Positions 24,239 through 35,215 of a DNA stretch of 64,000 bases are shown in pieces. The DNA comes from Martinezella rhizogenes (GTDB lineage Bacteria > Pseudomonadota > Alphaproteobacteria > Rhizobiales > Rhizobiaceae): positions 62,001-126,000 of the forward strand of contig NZ_JAPYZZ010000007.1 in assembly GCF_027460065.1 (NCBI RefSeq). Reading direction: 5' to 3'. The position numbers were made by a program, and so were the translations under genes. Each line of letters opens with the position of its first letter. Position 1 is the stretch's first letter. The notes under the pieces are model-generated. The model ran no database searches, was not told where the DNA came from, and saw only the letters and a program-made list of their open reading frames with translations.

Positions 24239-25116
24239 CCGATCATGTCTCCGCCCACCATGTCGCCACCCAGTGACGTATCGATGCCGCAAACGAATAT
24301 GCCCGCCTCGTCGGCTGCTTTCAACATCGCGTCACGATCGAGCACCAGCGCCCGCCCGGCTTCGACGGCAATGCCCGCCAGCCCGGCTCTTTTCGCATTT
24401 TCCACGGTCTCGATGCCGATGGTCGGCAGATCGGCGCGTATATCCTGCTGGGGCTTGCAGAGCTTGACTAGCACGCCTTTACGGCGGGGCGATATGCGCC
24501 CTTCACCACGCAGAGCGGCGACACGCGCCAGCATGGCATCCGTACCCTCGACACCTTCCAGCGCCACGATGCGGCCACCGACGGAGACCGCCCCCTGCCC
24601 GACATCGAGCTTGCCGAGCGCAAGTGCCGCCTCAGCCGCCTTGCGAATATCCTTAAAATCCTCTTCGGCAGGTTTTTGCCCCCCAAAAGACCCCGTGGTT
24701 GCCAGAAGGCCGGGCGCAATTTCATGCGCGCCGATGACTTTTGCGCCGAGCGTACTGATGATCTGGATCACCATCTGCAGAACGGCGTCATCACCGCCAG
24801 AGAGCAGCGTTTTGACGATGGAAGGCAACTTGAGCAGGATGCCCGCAGTGGGACGGATTTCCCGCCATTCCGGCCGCCGTGCGACGGCGCCGGACAAGAC
24901 GACACGGTCTACCTGGTTTTCTCTCAGTAGACGGCCAAGACCCGCGACATCCCCGACACTGATGACGGCATTGTCGAAACCGCTCCAGTCGAAACGGGAA
25001 TCATCGCGCAAGCGCACGATGAAGGGGTTTTCGCCCATCTCCCGGGCGGCGGCTGCCACATAAAGCGGCAACTGGCCGCTGCCGGCCACGATGGCGAGAC
25101 GCCTACCGCCTGCCAC
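24235..25116 (-). CDS. lpxI: UDP-2,3-diacylglucosamine pyrophosphatase, LpxI type
   Basis: A 293-residue DUF1009 protein that hydrolyses UDP-2,3-diacylglucosamine to lipid X, the step that LpxH performs in gammaproteobacteria. It begins LAIVAGSGQLPLYVAAAARE and has the conserved C-terminal domain with GVLVKLCKPQQDIRADLPTIG. GTG start at 25116, three bases after the lpxA stop; the 3' end overlaps lpxB. Its place between lpxA and lpxB is characteristic of alphaproteobacteria. Confidence 0.93.
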   Translation of the reverse strand: MAGGRRLAIVAGSGQLPLYVAAAAREMGENPFIVRLRDDSRFDWSGFDNAVISVGDVAGLGRLLRENQVDRVVLSGAVARRPEWREIRPTAGILLKLPSIVKTLLSGGDDAVLQMVIQIISTLGAKVIGAHEIAPGLLATTGSFGGQKPAEEDFKDIRKAAEAALALGKLDVGQGAVSVGGRIVALEGVEGTDAMLARVAALRGEGRISPRRKGVLVKLCKPQQDIRADLPTIGIETVENAKRAGLAGIAVEAGRALVLDRDAMLKAADEAGIFVCGIDTSLGGDMVGGDMIG

Positions 25117-25119
25117 GGC

Positions 25120-25935
25120 TCACTTGCCCCGGTTAGGCGACGAAATTGCGCGGTCGCTGCCCGCACCGATGAAATCGATGATTTCGAGCGCCTGCGGGCA
25201 ATCCAGATAGTCGTCACGCTCGATAGCCGCCGCGTTGCCGCGGATCGTGCCTTCGGCCTCGAAAATCGCCTTGTACACGCGCCTGACCTTGTGGATATCC
25301 GCGCGCTCGATGCCGGCACGCGTCATACCGACGACATTCAGGCCACCGAGAATACCGGGATTGCCGTTCAGCATGCCATAGGGAATGACGTCGTAATTGA
25401 CCGCCGACAGTCCGCCGATGAAAGCCTGACGGCCGATGCGGGTGAACTGGTGCACGGCGCAACCACCGCCCAGAATAGCGCGGTCCTCTATGGTGACATG
25501 GCCAGCCAGCATCACATTGTTTGACAGGATGATGTGGCTACCGAGCTGGCAATCATGCGCAACATGCGAATTGGCCAGGAAGAGATTATCATCGCCGACA
25601 ATAGTCTTACCGCCGCCATCGGAACTTCCGGCATTCATCGTCACGCCTTCGCGCATGATGCAGCGTTCACCGATTTCGAGCGTCGTTTCCGAACCATCGT
25701 GGCGAACCGCCTGCGGCGTGCCGCCGATGACCGCCATGGAATGAATGATCGATCCGCGGCCGATCGTCGTCAAGCCGGACACTACGGCATGGTTATGCAG
25801 CCGGACCTCATCATGCAACGTGACTTTCGCACCGACATAGCTGAGCGCACCGATGACGACGTTCTCACCGACAACCGCACCGTCTTCTATGACGGCCGTC
25901 GGGTGAATTCTGGCCGACGCCGCGATCGTGCTCAT
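25120..25935 (-). CDS. lpxA: UDP-N-acetylglucosamine acyltransferase
   Basis: The 271-residue left-handed beta-helix enzyme adds the first 3-hydroxyacyl chain to UDP-GlcNAc. Hexapeptide repeats run through the first two-thirds ([20 protein letters not shown]) and the catalytic His is in [11 protein letters not shown]. The C-terminal helical part has [14 protein letters not shown]. It overlaps fabZ by four bases and is followed by lpxI. Confidence 0.96.
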   Translation of the reverse strand: MSTIAASARIHPTAVIEDGAVVGENVVIGALSYVGAKVTLHDEVRLHNHAVVSGLTTIGRGSIIHSMAVIGGTPQAVRHDGSETTLEIGERCIMREGVTMNAGSSDGGGKTIVGDDNLFLANSHVAHDCQLGSHIILSNNVMLAGHVTIEDRAILGGGCAVHQFTRIGRQAFIGGLSAVNYDVIPYGMLNGNPGILGGLNVVGMTRAGIERADIHKVRRVYKAIFEAEGTIRGNAAAIERDDYLDCPQALEIIDFIGAGSDRAISSPNRGK

Positions 25936-26399
25936 TGCTGATCCTCGGGGATCATCATAGCACCGACATCAGCTTCCGCCACAAGCGCGCCGTCCACCTT
26001 CGCTTCGCAGTGGAACTTAAACACATTGCCGCGCTGACGCTGCTTGGTGACATGGATTTCGAGACGGTCACCGGGTACCACAGGCTTGCGGAAACGCGCA
26101 TTGTCAATGGTCATGAAGTAGACCAGATGACCGCCTTCGCCCTGGCTGCGAGCGCATATCGCACCTGCCGTCTGTGCCATGGCTTCAACGATCAGAACGC
26201 CCGGCATGATCGGGCGATCAGGGAAATGGCCAGTGAAATGCGGCTCGTTAACCGTCACATTCTTGATGCCGATCGCTGAATTATTACCATCGATCTCGAT
26301 GATCTTGTCGATCAGCAGGAACGGGTAACGATGCGGCAGAAGTTTCATAACTTCCAGGATGTCGGCCGTGCCAAGCGTCGCCTTCGTTTCGTCAGCCAT
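25932..26399 (-). CDS. fabZ: 3-hydroxyacyl-[ACP] dehydratase
   Basis: The 155-residue hot-dog-fold enzyme carries out the dehydration step of fatty acid elongation. The catalytic His is in [14 protein letters not shown] and the Glu in [14 protein letters not shown] at 26399 chosen because it matches the usual FabZ length; an in-frame ATG at 26432 would overlap lpxD more deeply. Overlap with lpxD and lpxA shows tight coupling of fatty-acid and lipid A precursor supply. Confidence 0.95.
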   Translation of the reverse strand: MADETKATLGTADILEVMKLLPHRYPFLLIDKIIEIDGNNSAIGIKNVTVNEPHFTGHFPDRPIMPGVLIVEAMAQTAGAICARSQGEGGHLVYFMTIDNARFRKPVVPGDRLEIHVTKQRQRGNVFKFHCEAKVDGALVAEADVGAMMIPEDQQ

Positions 26400-27459
26400 T
26401 GTTTTTCTCTCCTGTTTTTTTATCACGCTCATCGACGCGCGCCAGAATATCGGCCATATCGCGCAGGAAATGCTTCATCGGACGCGCCGGTATTCCGCCG
26501 TAACGGGCGCCAGCCGGAACATCGGAAACCACACCGCTCATCGCGGCGATCTGCACACCGTCGCCAATGGTGATATGACCATTGATGCCCGTCGCGCCGC
26601 CAATCATCACACCATCACCAATGCGGGTACTGCCGGCAATACCGACCCCACTGACGATGCCGCAATGACGGCCGATGCGAACGTTGTGACCGATCTGCAC
26701 CTGATTGTCGATCTTGGTGCCTTCACCAATAACGGTGTCATCCATCGTGCCGCGATCGATCGTCGTATTGGCGCCGACCTCCACATTGTCCTGAATGATG
26801 ACCCGGCCGATCTGCACGATTTTCAGCATGCCGCGCGGACCCGGCGCATAACCGAAACCATCCTGGCCGATGCGTGCGCCGTTGTGGATGATGACATTAT
26901 TGCCAAGCAGCGCCGCCAGAATGCTCGCTCCACCGGCAATCGAGCAATCGCGGCCGATCTGGACATCGGAGCCGATAACGACACCAGGGCCAATGCGCGT
27001 GCCCGCACCGATATGAACACGGGCGCCGATCACGGCCAGCGGTTCCACTATGACACCCGCCTCCAGCTTTGCCGACGGATCGACATAGGCTGCCGGGGAA
27101 ATTTCCGCTCCCATCGTAGCAACAAGCGAGGGCCGCATGGCGGAAGGATGTAGCAAAGCGCCAACCTGCGCAAACAGCGTGTGCGGGGTCTTCGATATCA
27201 ATGCGGGAATGTGTGAGGGAATCAGGTTCTTCAGGGCCGCGTCACAAATGACAGCACCGGCCTCGCACGTCAGTAGCTCCTCGCCGCTCTTTCGCGAGAG
27301 AATGTAACAGAGCTGATCCGGTTTTGCCCGGTAGACCGGTGCAACGGACCTGATAATCCGCTCGCCTGCCGCGTCATCAGACAGTTCCGCCCCAAAACGG
27401 TCTGCGATATCTTTCAATCGCAGTCCCTCGTGGGGCGGAAAAAATGCGTTGTATTCCAT
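26392..27459 (-). CDS. lpxD: UDP-3-O-acylglucosamine N-acyltransferase
   Basis: The 355-residue enzyme adds the N-linked 3-hydroxyacyl chain in lipid A synthesis. An N-terminal uridine-binding domain ([20 protein letters not shown]) is followed by a left-handed beta helix of hexapeptide repeats. The catalytic-His segment is [20 protein letters not shown]. It lies 49 bases after bamA on the same strand. Confidence 0.96.
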   Translation of the reverse strand: MEYNAFFPPHEGLRLKDIADRFGAELSDDAAGERIIRSVAPVYRAKPDQLCYILSRKSGEELLTCEAGAVICDAALKNLIPSHIPALISKTPHTLFAQVGALLHPSAMRPSLVATMGAEISPAAYVDPSAKLEAGVIVEPLAVIGARVHIGAGTRIGPGVVIGSDVQIGRDCSIAGGASILAALLGNNVIIHNGARIGQDGFGYAPGPRGMLKIVQIGRVIIQDNVEVGANTTIDRGTMDDTVIGEGTKIDNQVQIGHNVRIGRHCGIVSGVGIAGSTRIGDGVMIGGATGINGHITIGDGVQIAAMSGVVSDVPAGARYGGIPARPMKHFLRDMADILARVDERDKKTGEKNNG

Positions 27460-27508
27460 CAGCCGGAAACTCCAGAACGTTCAAAGTTGCAGTTCTGGAC
27501 TGCCGATA

Positions 27509-29833
27509 TCAGAAAGTGTTGGACATGCCAAACCGGAAACGCTGTTCCTCGTCGTAGTCTTCCTTGGCAATCGGCACGGCGTAGTCGACACGGATCGGAC
27601 CGAAGGGCGAAGCCCACATCACGCCGATACCCGCGGATGCACGGATGGAGTTGTCATCCTTGACGGTCTGCGACGTAGAGACCTTGTTGCCATACATCGT
27701 ACCGGCATCGACGAAGCCGGCAAGACGAAGGCCGAAGTCCTCAGGAATACCAGGCATCGGAGCCGTGACTTCCGCAGACGCTGCGAAGTAGGTTGTACCC
27801 CCGATGGAGTCCGAACCGATGCGCGGGCCGATACCATCGTTCTTGAAGCCGCGAACCTGTCGGCCGCCGAACTTGAACTGATCGAAAACGAGCAAATTGT
27901 CGCCTGTCGGCATGACATGACCCGCCTGACCCGTGAGCGAACCGATGATGTCGTATTCGTCGGACAGCGTGTAGTAATACCGTGCCTTGGCATAAATCTT
28001 GTAGTATTCGGAATCGCCGCCGAGACCTGCAAATTCGTTCGTCAACGCAGCCTGCCAGCCTTCACGCGGCATGTTGCGATCATCGAGCGTGTTGTAGTTC
28101 AGCGTGTTCGAAAGGATGGACTGGGTCCAGTCACCACCCTTGATCAGAGCCTGATAAGGTTCGGCAAGATTGGAATTGCTCTGCCAATCACCCTTACCGT
28201 CGTAGTTGATCTGCTTATAGGTGTACTTGAACGTCGTCGACAGGTTTTCGGTGATCGGCGCCGTTACGCGCAGCGCGAAGCCCTGTTCGTCGTAGTTGTA
28301 GTAGTCTTCGCTCTTGCTCTGGTTCTTGAACAGGTCGAAACCTGCAGCCAGACGGTAGCCGAGGAAATAGGGCTCGGTGAAGGACAGCGAGTAGGTACGC
28401 GCATCGTCTTCACCCGCACCGGCTGCAACACGGATGTACTGACCGCGACCAAGGAAGTTCTTTTCTTCGACAGATGCCTCGAGCAGCACGCCGTCGTTCT
28501 GCGAGTAACCCGCGCCGATACCGAACGAACCCGTCGACTGATCTTCAACGTCAACCACGATCACGACGCGGTCAGGCGCACTGCCGCCGGCGGTCGAGAT
28601 ATTGACCTTGGAGAAATAACCGAGAGCTTCGAGGCGGCGCTTTGCAGCGGTGATGATCGTCTGGTTGAACGCATCGCCTTCGGAAATATCGAATTCACGA
28701 CGGATGACGTAATCACGCGTACGGGTGTTGCCACGGATTTCGATACGCTCGACGTAAGCGCGCTCGCCCTGATCGACGATATAGGTCACGCCGATGGTGT
28801 TGCCAGCCATGTCGCGGTCGCCGCGCGGCGTAACACGGGCGAAGGGATAACCTTCACCGGCAACGCGCTTGGAAATCGCTTCCATGCTCTGCTGGACTTC
28901 CTTGGCGCTGTAGCTTGCACCCTGGCGGGTTTCCACCAGGCCCTGCAGTTCAGAACCGTCGACGCCGGGAACGGTCGATTCGACCGCGACGCCGCCGAAG
29001 TTGTAACGCTGACCTTCATCAACCGTGATGGTGATGTTGTATTCGTTCTTGGATTCGTCAAGCACAGCCTCGGAACCCACGACCCGGAAGTCGGCGTAAC
29101 CGCGATTGTAATAGAACTGGCGCAGCGACTCTTCGTCGGCGCGCAGCTTGTCCTCGTTATAAACGTCCTTACGCGTCAGGAACGACAGCATGTTGGACTT
29201 CTTGGTATTGATGACAGCGGCCAGACGACCGTCGCTGTAGGAATTGTTGCCGACGAAATCGATGCGACCGATCTTCGTGCGCTCGCCTTCGTTGATGACG
29301 AAAGCAATGTTCACACGGCCCTGGCCAACGGAAACGGTCTGCGTGGTGATTTCCACGTCGCTGCGACCGATGGCGGCATAGGCTTCCTTAAGGCGGGCAA
29401 TATCCGCCGTCACGATTGCCTGGTTGAAGGGGCCCATCGGCTGGGTCTGCACGATGCCAGCGAGCTTGTCGTCCTTGATCTTGCGGTTACCGTTGAAGAC
29501 AACCTGGTTGACAAGCTGGTTCTCATTGACCGTCACGACCAGCGTGCTGCCGGAAACGCGCATGGAGACATTCGAGAAGTAACCGGTGGCGTAAAGACGC
29601 TTCACCGATTCATCGATATCGGAATTGGAAAAGTTCTTACCCGGCGCAATGGTGATGTTGGAGCGCACGGAGTCCGCACCGGACCGTTCAGCCCCGCGAA
29701 CATCAATCTTGCTGATGACGGCTGCATTTGCAACGCCAGCAGAGGCAAGCACGCCAAGGCCCGCAACCGAAGAAACACCGGCAGACAGAGCAACCGCCGA
29801 CACAGCGTTCAAAAATCTTGAACCAGCCTTCAT
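27509..29833 (-). CDS. bamA: Outer membrane protein assembly factor BamA
   Basis: The 774-residue Omp85 protein inserts beta-barrel proteins into the outer membrane. A signal peptide (to about ANAA) is followed by five POTRA domains, recognisable by repeats such as RLYATGYFSNVSMRVSGSTL and GYADFRVVGSEAV, then a 16-strand barrel. The conserved loop-6 motif VRGF occurs in GRQVRGFKNDGIGP, and the chain ends in the C-terminal Phe (FGMSNTF) expected of outer-membrane barrels. Its place between rseP and lpxD is a widely conserved arrangement. The 199 bases before it (29834-30032) hold no gene. Confidence 0.97.
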   Translation of the reverse strand: MKAGSRFLNAVSAVALSAGVSSVAGLGVLASAGVANAAVISKIDVRGAERSGADSVRSNITIAPGKNFSNSDIDESVKRLYATGYFSNVSMRVSGSTLVVTVNENQLVNQVVFNGNRKIKDDKLAGIVQTQPMGPFNQAIVTADIARLKEAYAAIGRSDVEITTQTVSVGQGRVNIAFVINEGERTKIGRIDFVGNNSYSDGRLAAVINTKKSNMLSFLTRKDVYNEDKLRADEESLRQFYYNRGYADFRVVGSEAVLDESKNEYNITITVDEGQRYNFGGVAVESTVPGVDGSELQGLVETRQGASYSAKEVQQSMEAISKRVAGEGYPFARVTPRGDRDMAGNTIGVTYIVDQGERAYVERIEIRGNTRTRDYVIRREFDISEGDAFNQTIITAAKRRLEALGYFSKVNISTAGGSAPDRVVIVVDVEDQSTGSFGIGAGYSQNDGVLLEASVEEKNFLGRGQYIRVAAGAGEDDARTYSLSFTEPYFLGYRLAAGFDLFKNQSKSEDYYNYDEQGFALRVTAPITENLSTTFKYTYKQINYDGKGDWQSNSNLAEPYQALIKGGDWTQSILSNTLNYNTLDDRNMPREGWQAALTNEFAGLGGDSEYYKIYAKARYYYTLSDEYDIIGSLTGQAGHVMPTGDNLLVFDQFKFGGRQVRGFKNDGIGPRIGSDSIGGTTYFAASAEVTAPMPGIPEDFGLRLAGFVDAGTMYGNKVSTSQTVKDDNSIRASAGIGVMWASPFGPIRVDYAVPIAKEDYDEEQRFRFGMSNTF

Positions 29834-30032
29834 TTCAATTCTTACCTTTTTACGTTGTCCCTCAGCGGGCGGAACCCGACTCCGGCCATGTGCGTCGTTT
29901 TACCTGCTTTTCCCCTACAAGCAAGCGTGAACGTTAAATTCTGTTTACTTCGTGCTCCAGAGTGGCTCATTCGCCACTTCGGCATAAAAACACGGTAAAC
30001 AAACAACTAACAAAACCGTTAAAACACAATCC

Positions 30033-31166
30033 TCAGCCGATCAAGCTGCTGATATCATTCCATGTTGCAAAAACCATAAGACCCAAAATCATCATCATCC
30101 CGATACGGAACGCGACTTCCTGCGCGCCTGCGCCAAGCGGCCTGCCACGGATGGCCTCGATGGCATAGAATACCAGATGGCCACCGTCCAGCACCGGGAC
30201 GGGCATAAGGTTGAGAAGGCCGATCGAGACGGAGAGAACGGCGGCGAGCTGGATAACGGCGGAAATGCCGAGCGTCGCCATCTGGCCGGATGCCTGCGCC
30301 ACACGCACCGGGCCACCCAGCTGATCGGCATTCATGCGGCCGGTTACGAGATTGCCGATATAGTTGAAAGTGCCGGTGATGACGTGGCCGGTTTCGCGCA
30401 CGCCCTCAACCACCGCCTCGGACGGCGAATATTCGATATGACGGAAATTGCCGCTGGTCTGGTCGGTGACGATGCCGATGATGCCCATTTCCAGCTTGTT
30501 GCCGAACTGATCCGTGGTTTCGGTACGGGTCGGAACCATCGGCAGCTTAAGCTCCTCGCCTGCCCTTTCGACGGTTACCGTAATCGGCGTGCCCGGCCGG
30601 ATGCCGACATAACGGCGGACATCCTCGAAGGTCATCACTTTTTCGCCATCGATCGCAACCAGCCGGTCGCCGGGCTTTACGCCGGCGGTAGCGGCGGCGC
30701 TGTTTTCACGCACCTCCGCCACGACAGGATCAGCGATCATCCGGCCGTAGATGCCGAAAAGCACCGCAAAAATGAGAATTGCGAGAATGAAATTGGCGAT
30801 CGGACCGGCGGCAACCGTGGCCGCCCTTTTCCACAGCTTTGCGCCGGAAAGCGTCTGCGCCCTCTCCTCCAGCGACATATGCGACAGGCCGGAACTATCC
30901 GGCTTGCTCGCCGCATCTTCGTCGCCGAAGAACTTGACGTAGCCACCAAGCGGAATTGCGGAAATCTTCCATCGCGTGCCGCGCTTGTCGGTGAAACCGA
31001 TCAGCTCCGGGCCAAAGCCGATGGAGAAAGCGGTGGAGCGGATGCCGCACCAGCGACCGACAAGGTAATGCCCCATCTCATGAACGAAAACGAGCAGGGA
31101 AAGCACCAGGATAAAGGGCACGATATAGCCGGTCAGAAAGCCCGTCGCCGCCATTATTGTGTTCAT
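30033..31166 (-). CDS. rseP: RIP-type zinc metalloprotease RseP
   Basis: The 377-residue inner-membrane protease cuts anti-sigma factors and signal-peptide remnants within the membrane. It has HEMGH (H29, E30, H33) in the first helix, a PDZ domain in the middle (AATAGVKPGDRLVAIDGEKV) and the third zinc ligand in NLMPVPVLDGGHL. ATG at 31166 chosen because a longer open frame upstream gives non-conserved basic sequence overlapping the cdsA end. One PDZ domain is evident; E. coli RseP has two. Confidence 0.94.
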   Translation of the reverse strand: MNTIMAATGFLTGYIVPFILVLSLLVFVHEMGHYLVGRWCGIRSTAFSIGFGPELIGFTDKRGTRWKISAIPLGGYVKFFGDEDAASKPDSSGLSHMSLEERAQTLSGAKLWKRAATVAAGPIANFILAILIFAVLFGIYGRMIADPVVAEVRENSAAATAGVKPGDRLVAIDGEKVMTFEDVRRYVGIRPGTPITVTVERAGEELKLPMVPTRTETTDQFGNKLEMGIIGIVTDQTSGNFRHIEYSPSEAVVEGVRETGHVITGTFNYIGNLVTGRMNADQLGGPVRVAQASGQMATLGISAVIQLAAVLSVSIGLLNLMPVPVLDGGHLVFYAIEAIRGRPLGAGAQEVAFRIGMMMILGLMVFATWNDISSLIG

Positions 31167-31203
31167 GACAATCTGCCTTTTATGTCGTGACCTTTCGCGC
31201 CGC

Positions 31204-32037
31204 CTAGAAACCCGGCAACAGACCGCCGCCCGACCCGGGCACGTCTCCGGTTGCCGCCGCATGCACGAAAGCTATGAGGAATACCGTAAAGCAGGCGAAA
31301 ACAAGACCGTCAACACGGTCCATGAAGCCGCCATGGCCCGGAATGAGATGGCTGGAATCCTTGACCTGGAAACGGCGTTTCACGAAGGATTCGAAGAGGT
31401 CGCCGATCTGGCTGAACACTGAAAGTACAAGCGCGAGCCCCAGCACCAGCAGGCTGATCCTGCCGTGATAGGCCATGGAGACCGCAGCGCCGCCGATCAC
31501 CGCCGCCACCGCGCCACCAATGGCACCGGACCAGGTCTTGCCGGGCGAAATAGAAGGCGCAAGTTTCGGCCCGCCAATGGCGCGTCCAACGAAATAAGCC
31601 AGGATATCCGTCGACCAGACGACGGCGAAAATAAACAGGATGGAAGCAAAGCCGGCCAGTTCGTCACCGCGGATAGCCGCCAGCGATATGCCGCTCAGGC
31701 CCGCATAAAAAATGCCGCCCACCAGCCACCAGTTCTTGCCGCGCAAAACCGGAAACAGCGCCGCAGTCAGCGTGAAGCCGGATAAAAGTGGCAGATCGAG
31801 CGAGGATTCGCCGAAGATCGTATTGCCGGCGATGACGGCAACCGCAAACCAGCCCCAGGCATTGCCGGTCGAGTTGGTCTCCGACATCCGGGTAATCGTC
31901 GACCACTCATAATAGATGAGGATCGCCAGAAGACCCGCAACGATGCGGAACAGAATGCCGCCATACCAAGTCGCGGCCAGAATGACCGCGGCCATGACGA
32001 TTGCGGACACGATCCGCAGTCTGAGTTCACGGCTCAT
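31204..32037 (-). CDS. cdsA: Phosphatidate cytidylyltransferase
   Basis: The 277-residue polytopic enzyme makes CDP-diacylglycerol from phosphatidate and CTP, the precursor of all phospholipids. It has the family signature near the C-terminus (VKRRFQVKDSSHLIPGHGG, then MDRVD) and about seven membrane segments. Its ATG overlaps the uppS stop by one base, so both are translated together. Confidence 0.95.
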   Translation of the reverse strand: MSRELRLRIVSAIVMAAVILAATWYGGILFRIVAGLLAILIYYEWSTITRMSETNSTGNAWGWFAVAVIAGNTIFGESSLDLPLLSGFTLTAALFPVLRGKNWWLVGGIFYAGLSGISLAAIRGDELAGFASILFIFAVVWSTDILAYFVGRAIGGPKLAPSISPGKTWSGAIGGAVAAVIGGAAVSMAYHGRISLLVLGLALVLSVFSQIGDLFESFVKRRFQVKDSSHLIPGHGGFMDRVDGLVFACFTVFLIAFVHAAATGDVPGSGGGLLPGF

Positions 32038-32780
32038 CAGGCGCCTGCCACGGCAACCTGCTCGGCCAGAGCACCGAAGCGGCGGTCACGCGTTGCATAT
32101 TGCTCGATTGCGGAGAAGAACCGCTGACGGTCGAAGTCGGGCCAATATTCGGGCACGAACAGGAATTCGGAATAGGCTGCCTGCCAGAGCAGGAAGTTCG
32201 ACAGGCGTTCCTCGCCGCTGGTGCGGATGATGAGATCCGGATCCGGCATCCCTGATGTATCGAGCCTCGCCGAAATCGTGTCAGGCGTAATGGCGTCAGC
32301 GCTGAGCCGGCCTTCCGCAACATCACGGGCGATTGACGCTGTCGCGCGGGCAATCTCGTCACGACTGCCGTAATTAAAGGCGATCACCAGCGTCAGCTTG
32401 GTATTACCAACCGTCATCTGCTCCGCCTCTTCGAGGAGAGAGCGTATATCGGTCTTCAGCCCCTGCCGGTCGCCGATGATCCGCACGCGGACATTTTCGC
32501 GATGCAGTTCCGCAAGGTCGCGACGGATGAAGGCCTTCAGAAGGCCCATCAGATCGCTCACCTCGGATTCCGGTCTGCGCCAGTTTTCGGAGGAGAAAGC
32601 AAACAGCGTGAGATAGCTGATACCGCAGTCGCCTGCCGCACGCACAGTCTCGCGCACGGCCTCAACCCCACGGCGATGCCCCATCACGCGTGGAAGTCCG
32701 CGCTGCTTTGCCCAGCGGCCATTGCCATCCATGATGATGGCGACGTGCTCGGGTATGGAGGAACGTGTCGTCGTCGGCAT
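32037..32780 (-). CDS. uppS: Undecaprenyl (isoprenyl) diphosphate synthase
   Basis: The 247-residue cis-prenyltransferase makes the C55 lipid carrier for peptidoglycan and O-antigen. The Mg-binding D18 lies in [15 protein letters not shown]. Further family motifs are [25 protein letters not shown] and [22 protein letters not shown] sequence near residue 195. It follows frr by 64 bases and is overlapped with cdsA. Confidence 0.96.
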   Translation of the reverse strand: MPTTTRSSIPEHVAIIMDGNGRWAKQRGLPRVMGHRRGVEAVRETVRAAGDCGISYLTLFAFSSENWRRPESEVSDLMGLLKAFIRRDLAELHRENVRVRIIGDRQGLKTDIRSLLEEAEQMTVGNTKLTLVIAFNYGSRDEIARATASIARDVAEGRLSADAITPDTISARLDTSGMPDPDLIIRTSGEERLSNFLLWQAAYSEFLFVPEYWPDFDRQRFFSAIEQYATRDRRFGALAEQVAVAGA

Positions 32781-32844
32781 ATCGATCCAGTAACAGGCAG
32801 CGCGGAATTAAAACGAATAAAATACAGGTCTATCGCGAGCGATA

Positions 32845-33402
32845 TCAGACCTGCATGATTTCCTTTTCCTTCTCGGCAAGCAAGCGGTCAATTTCCGAAA
32901 TCGTGTCGTCGGTCATTTTCTGCACCTTTTCCGACTGTCCACGGCTTTCGTCCTGACCGATATCGCCGTCTTTTTCGGCTTTTTTCAGACCATCCATACC
33001 GTCTCGGCGCACATGGCGAATCGCCACTTTTGCTTTTTCGGAATATTCGTGGGCCACCTTGACGAGCGATTTGCGGCGCTCTTCGTTGAGTTCAGGCAGC
33101 GGAATTCTGAGGTTCTGGCCGTCCACGATCGGATTGAGGCCGAGATTGGATTCGCGTATCGCGCGGTCGACAGCATTGACCATCGACTTGTCCCAGATGT
33201 TGACGCCGAGCATGCGCGGCTCCGGAACGGTGATGTTCGCAACCTGGTTGAGCGGAACACGCGAGCCATAGGCATCGATGGTCACCGGGTCGAGAATATT
33301 GGCCGAAGCCCGGCCGGTGCGCAGCGATGCGATATCGCTCTTGAATGCATTGATGGCACCATCCATGCGGCGCTTGATATCGTTGAGGTCAATACCACTC
33401 AT
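32845..33402 (-). CDS. frr: Ribosome recycling factor
   Basis: The 185-residue tRNA-mimic protein splits post-termination ribosomes with EF-G. It shows the expected three-helix bundle and hinge: [20 protein letters not shown], then [20 protein letters not shown] and [20 protein letters not shown]. Standard length. It follows pyrH, as in most proteobacteria. Confidence 0.97.
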   Translation of the reverse strand: MSGIDLNDIKRRMDGAINAFKSDIASLRTGRASANILDPVTIDAYGSRVPLNQVANITVPEPRMLGVNIWDKSMVNAVDRAIRESNLGLNPIVDGQNLRIPLPELNEERRKSLVKVAHEYSEKAKVAIRHVRRDGMDGLKKAEKDGDIGQDESRGQSEKVQKMTDDTISEIDRLLAEKEKEIMQV

Positions 33403-33468
33403 CTTGATACTCCATCTCTATCGGCCAAGCCGGCCGGAATCCGCCCCGGAGGCGACGTCGTTTTTTGA

Positions 33469-34191
33469 TTATTTGTCGTGCACGATGGTCTTGCGACCAC
33501 CGCCGGTCAATATCTGCGCGAAACCGCCCTTCTCATGGATCGAGAAAACGATGATCGGAATGTGGTTTTCGCGAGCGAGGGCAACAGCGGCGATATCCAT
33601 GACTGCCAGCCCCTTGCCGAGCACTTCGCTGTGCGTCAGTTCGTCGAAACGGGTGGCTGTCGGATCCTTCTTCGGATCGGCGGAATAGATGCCATCCACC
33701 TGGGTACCCTTGAAGATCGCCTCGGCGCCCATTTCGGCGGCACGAAGCGCTGCAGCGGAATCGGTGGTGAAGAACGGGTTGCCCGTGCCGCCGGCAAAAA
33801 TCACCACGCGACCCTGGGCCAGATGATGAAGTGCAGCGCGCTGCGAGAAGCTTTCACAGATTTCAGGCATCGCGATTGCGGAGAGAACGACGGTGTCGAT
33901 GCTGAGCTTGCGCAGGGAGGTTGCGAGCGCCAGCGCGTTGATGACCGTTGCCAGCATGCCCATATGGTCGCCGGTGACCCGGTCCCCACCCTTGGATGCC
34001 ACAGCCACGCCGCGGAAAATATTGCCGCCGCCGACGACGACGCCGACCTCGACGCCCATTGCCCTGGCCTCGGCTATATCGGAGGCGATACGGTCGGCCA
34101 CCGCCACATCGATACCGAAACCCTGATCGCCCATGAGGGCTTCACCGGAAGCCTTGAGAAGAACACGTTTGTAGATCGGCTTGGAAGACAT
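33469..34191 (-). CDS. pyrH: Uridylate kinase
   Basis: The 240-residue amino-acid-kinase-fold enzyme phosphorylates UMP to UDP. It opens with YKRVLLKASGEALMGDQGFG and has VVGGGNIFRG and GTGNPFFTTDSAAALRA. There are tandem ATGs at 34194 and 34191; the second is better spaced (five bases) from the GAGGAG site. It lies in the rpsB-tsf-pyrH-frr series. Confidence 0.96.
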   Translation of the reverse strand: MSSKPIYKRVLLKASGEALMGDQGFGIDVAVADRIASDIAEARAMGVEVGVVVGGGNIFRGVAVASKGGDRVTGDHMGMLATVINALALATSLRKLSIDTVVLSAIAMPEICESFSQRAALHHLAQGRVVIFAGGTGNPFFTTDSAAALRAAEMGAEAIFKGTQVDGIYSADPKKDPTATRFDELTHSEVLGKGLAVMDIAAVALARENHIPIIVFSIHEKGGFAQILTGGGRKTIVHDK

Positions 34192-34232
34192 CATGACTCC
34201 TCGGAAATGTAACCGAAACGCGGATACACGAA

Positions 34233-34258
34233 GGGCACCGCGTTGTCACGCGATGCCC
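34233..34258 (-). other. Hairpin between tsf and pyrH
   Basis: On the minus-strand RNA a 10-bp stem forms with one G-U pair and a UGACAA loop. The pairing is perfect only in that orientation. No T-run follows, so it is likelier a processing or stability element than a terminator. Confidence 0.45.
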
Positions 34259-34288
34259 TCCCGTTTTCCCAAGATTGGGTAAATATAA

Positions 34289-35215
34289 TCAGCCCTTGGC
34301 GACTGCGGCGACTTCTGCTGCGAAATCGCTTTCTTCCTTCTCGACGCCTTCGCCGAGCAGCAGACGAACCATGCCCGTCACTTCGATGGCAGCGCCGGCT
34401 TCCTTTTCGGCTGCCTTAACGGCGTCGCCGACAGTGATGTCGGGGTTGATGACGAAAGCCTGCGACAGAAGGGCGACTTCTTCGAAGAACTTGCGCATGC
34501 GGCCATCAACCATCTTTTCGATGATGGCTTCCGGCTTGCCGGATTCGCGAGCCTGTTCGATGAAGACGTTGCGTTCGCGTTCCGCAACAGCAGCGTCAAC
34601 TTCTTCAGCGCGGATGGCGAGCGGGTTGGTTGCAGCGATGTGCATGGCAACCTGACGGCCGATGGAGTTCAGAACGGCCTTGTCGCCTTCCGACTTCAGG
34701 GCAACGAGAACGCCGAGCTTGCCGATGCCGTCGCCGGCAGCGTTGTGGACGTAGGTCGCAACAACACCGTGCGGCACTTCGAGTGCAGCCGAGCGGCGCA
34801 GCGTCATGTTTTCACCGATCGTGGCGATGGCGTCCTTGATGCTGTCGGAAACGTTCTTGCCGGTCGCCGGGTAGTTGGCGGCGGAAACAGCCTCAACGGT
34901 GCCGTCGGTGGTGAGGGCAACCTGGGCGATACCGCGGATGAGGTCCTGGAACGCGTCGTTACGGGCAACGAAGTCGGTTTCAGAGTTGAGCTCGACAACA
35001 ACAGCCTTGTGACCCATGGTGGCAACGCCGATCAGACCTTCGGCAGCCGTGCGGCCGGACTTCTTGTCGGCCTTTGCGATGCCCTTGGCGCGCAGCCAGT
35101 CGATTGCCGCTTCCATGTCGCCATTGGTTTCAGCAAGAGCCTTCTTGCAGTCCATCATGCCTGCGCCAGACTTCTCGCGCAGTTCCTTCACCATTGCGGC
35201 TGTGATTTCGGTCAT
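34289..35215 (-). CDS. tsf: Translation elongation factor Ts
   Basis: The 308-residue nucleotide exchange factor for EF-Tu. It begins [20 protein letters not shown] with the family motif [14 protein letters not shown] and has the second signature [17 protein letters not shown]. Start at the ATG 35215; upstream in-frame sequence is not conserved. It is downstream of rpsB on the same strand, with 359 bases between them that contain a hairpin. Confidence 0.97.
   Translation of the reverse strand: MTEITAAMVKELREKSGAGMMDCKKALAETNGDMEAAIDWLRAKGIAKADKKSGRTAAEGLIGVATMGHKAVVVELNSETDFVARNDAFQDLIRGIAQVALTTDGTVEAVSAANYPATGKNVSDSIKDAIATIGENMTLRRSAALEVPHGVVATYVHNAAGDGIGKLGVLVALKSEGDKAVLNSIGRQVAMHIAATNPLAIRAEEVDAAVAERERNVFIEQARESGKPEAIIEKMVDGRMRKFFEEVALLSQAFVINPDITVGDAVKAAEKEAGAAIEVTGMVRLLLGEGVEKEESDFAAEVAAVAKG

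Noticed and set aside
27449..29821. A 790-codon open frame on the plus strand opposite bamA
   Set aside because: It mirrors the bamA frame exactly, has no recognisable protein pattern and lacks a ribosome-binding site. High-GC codon structure leaves such antisense frames open.
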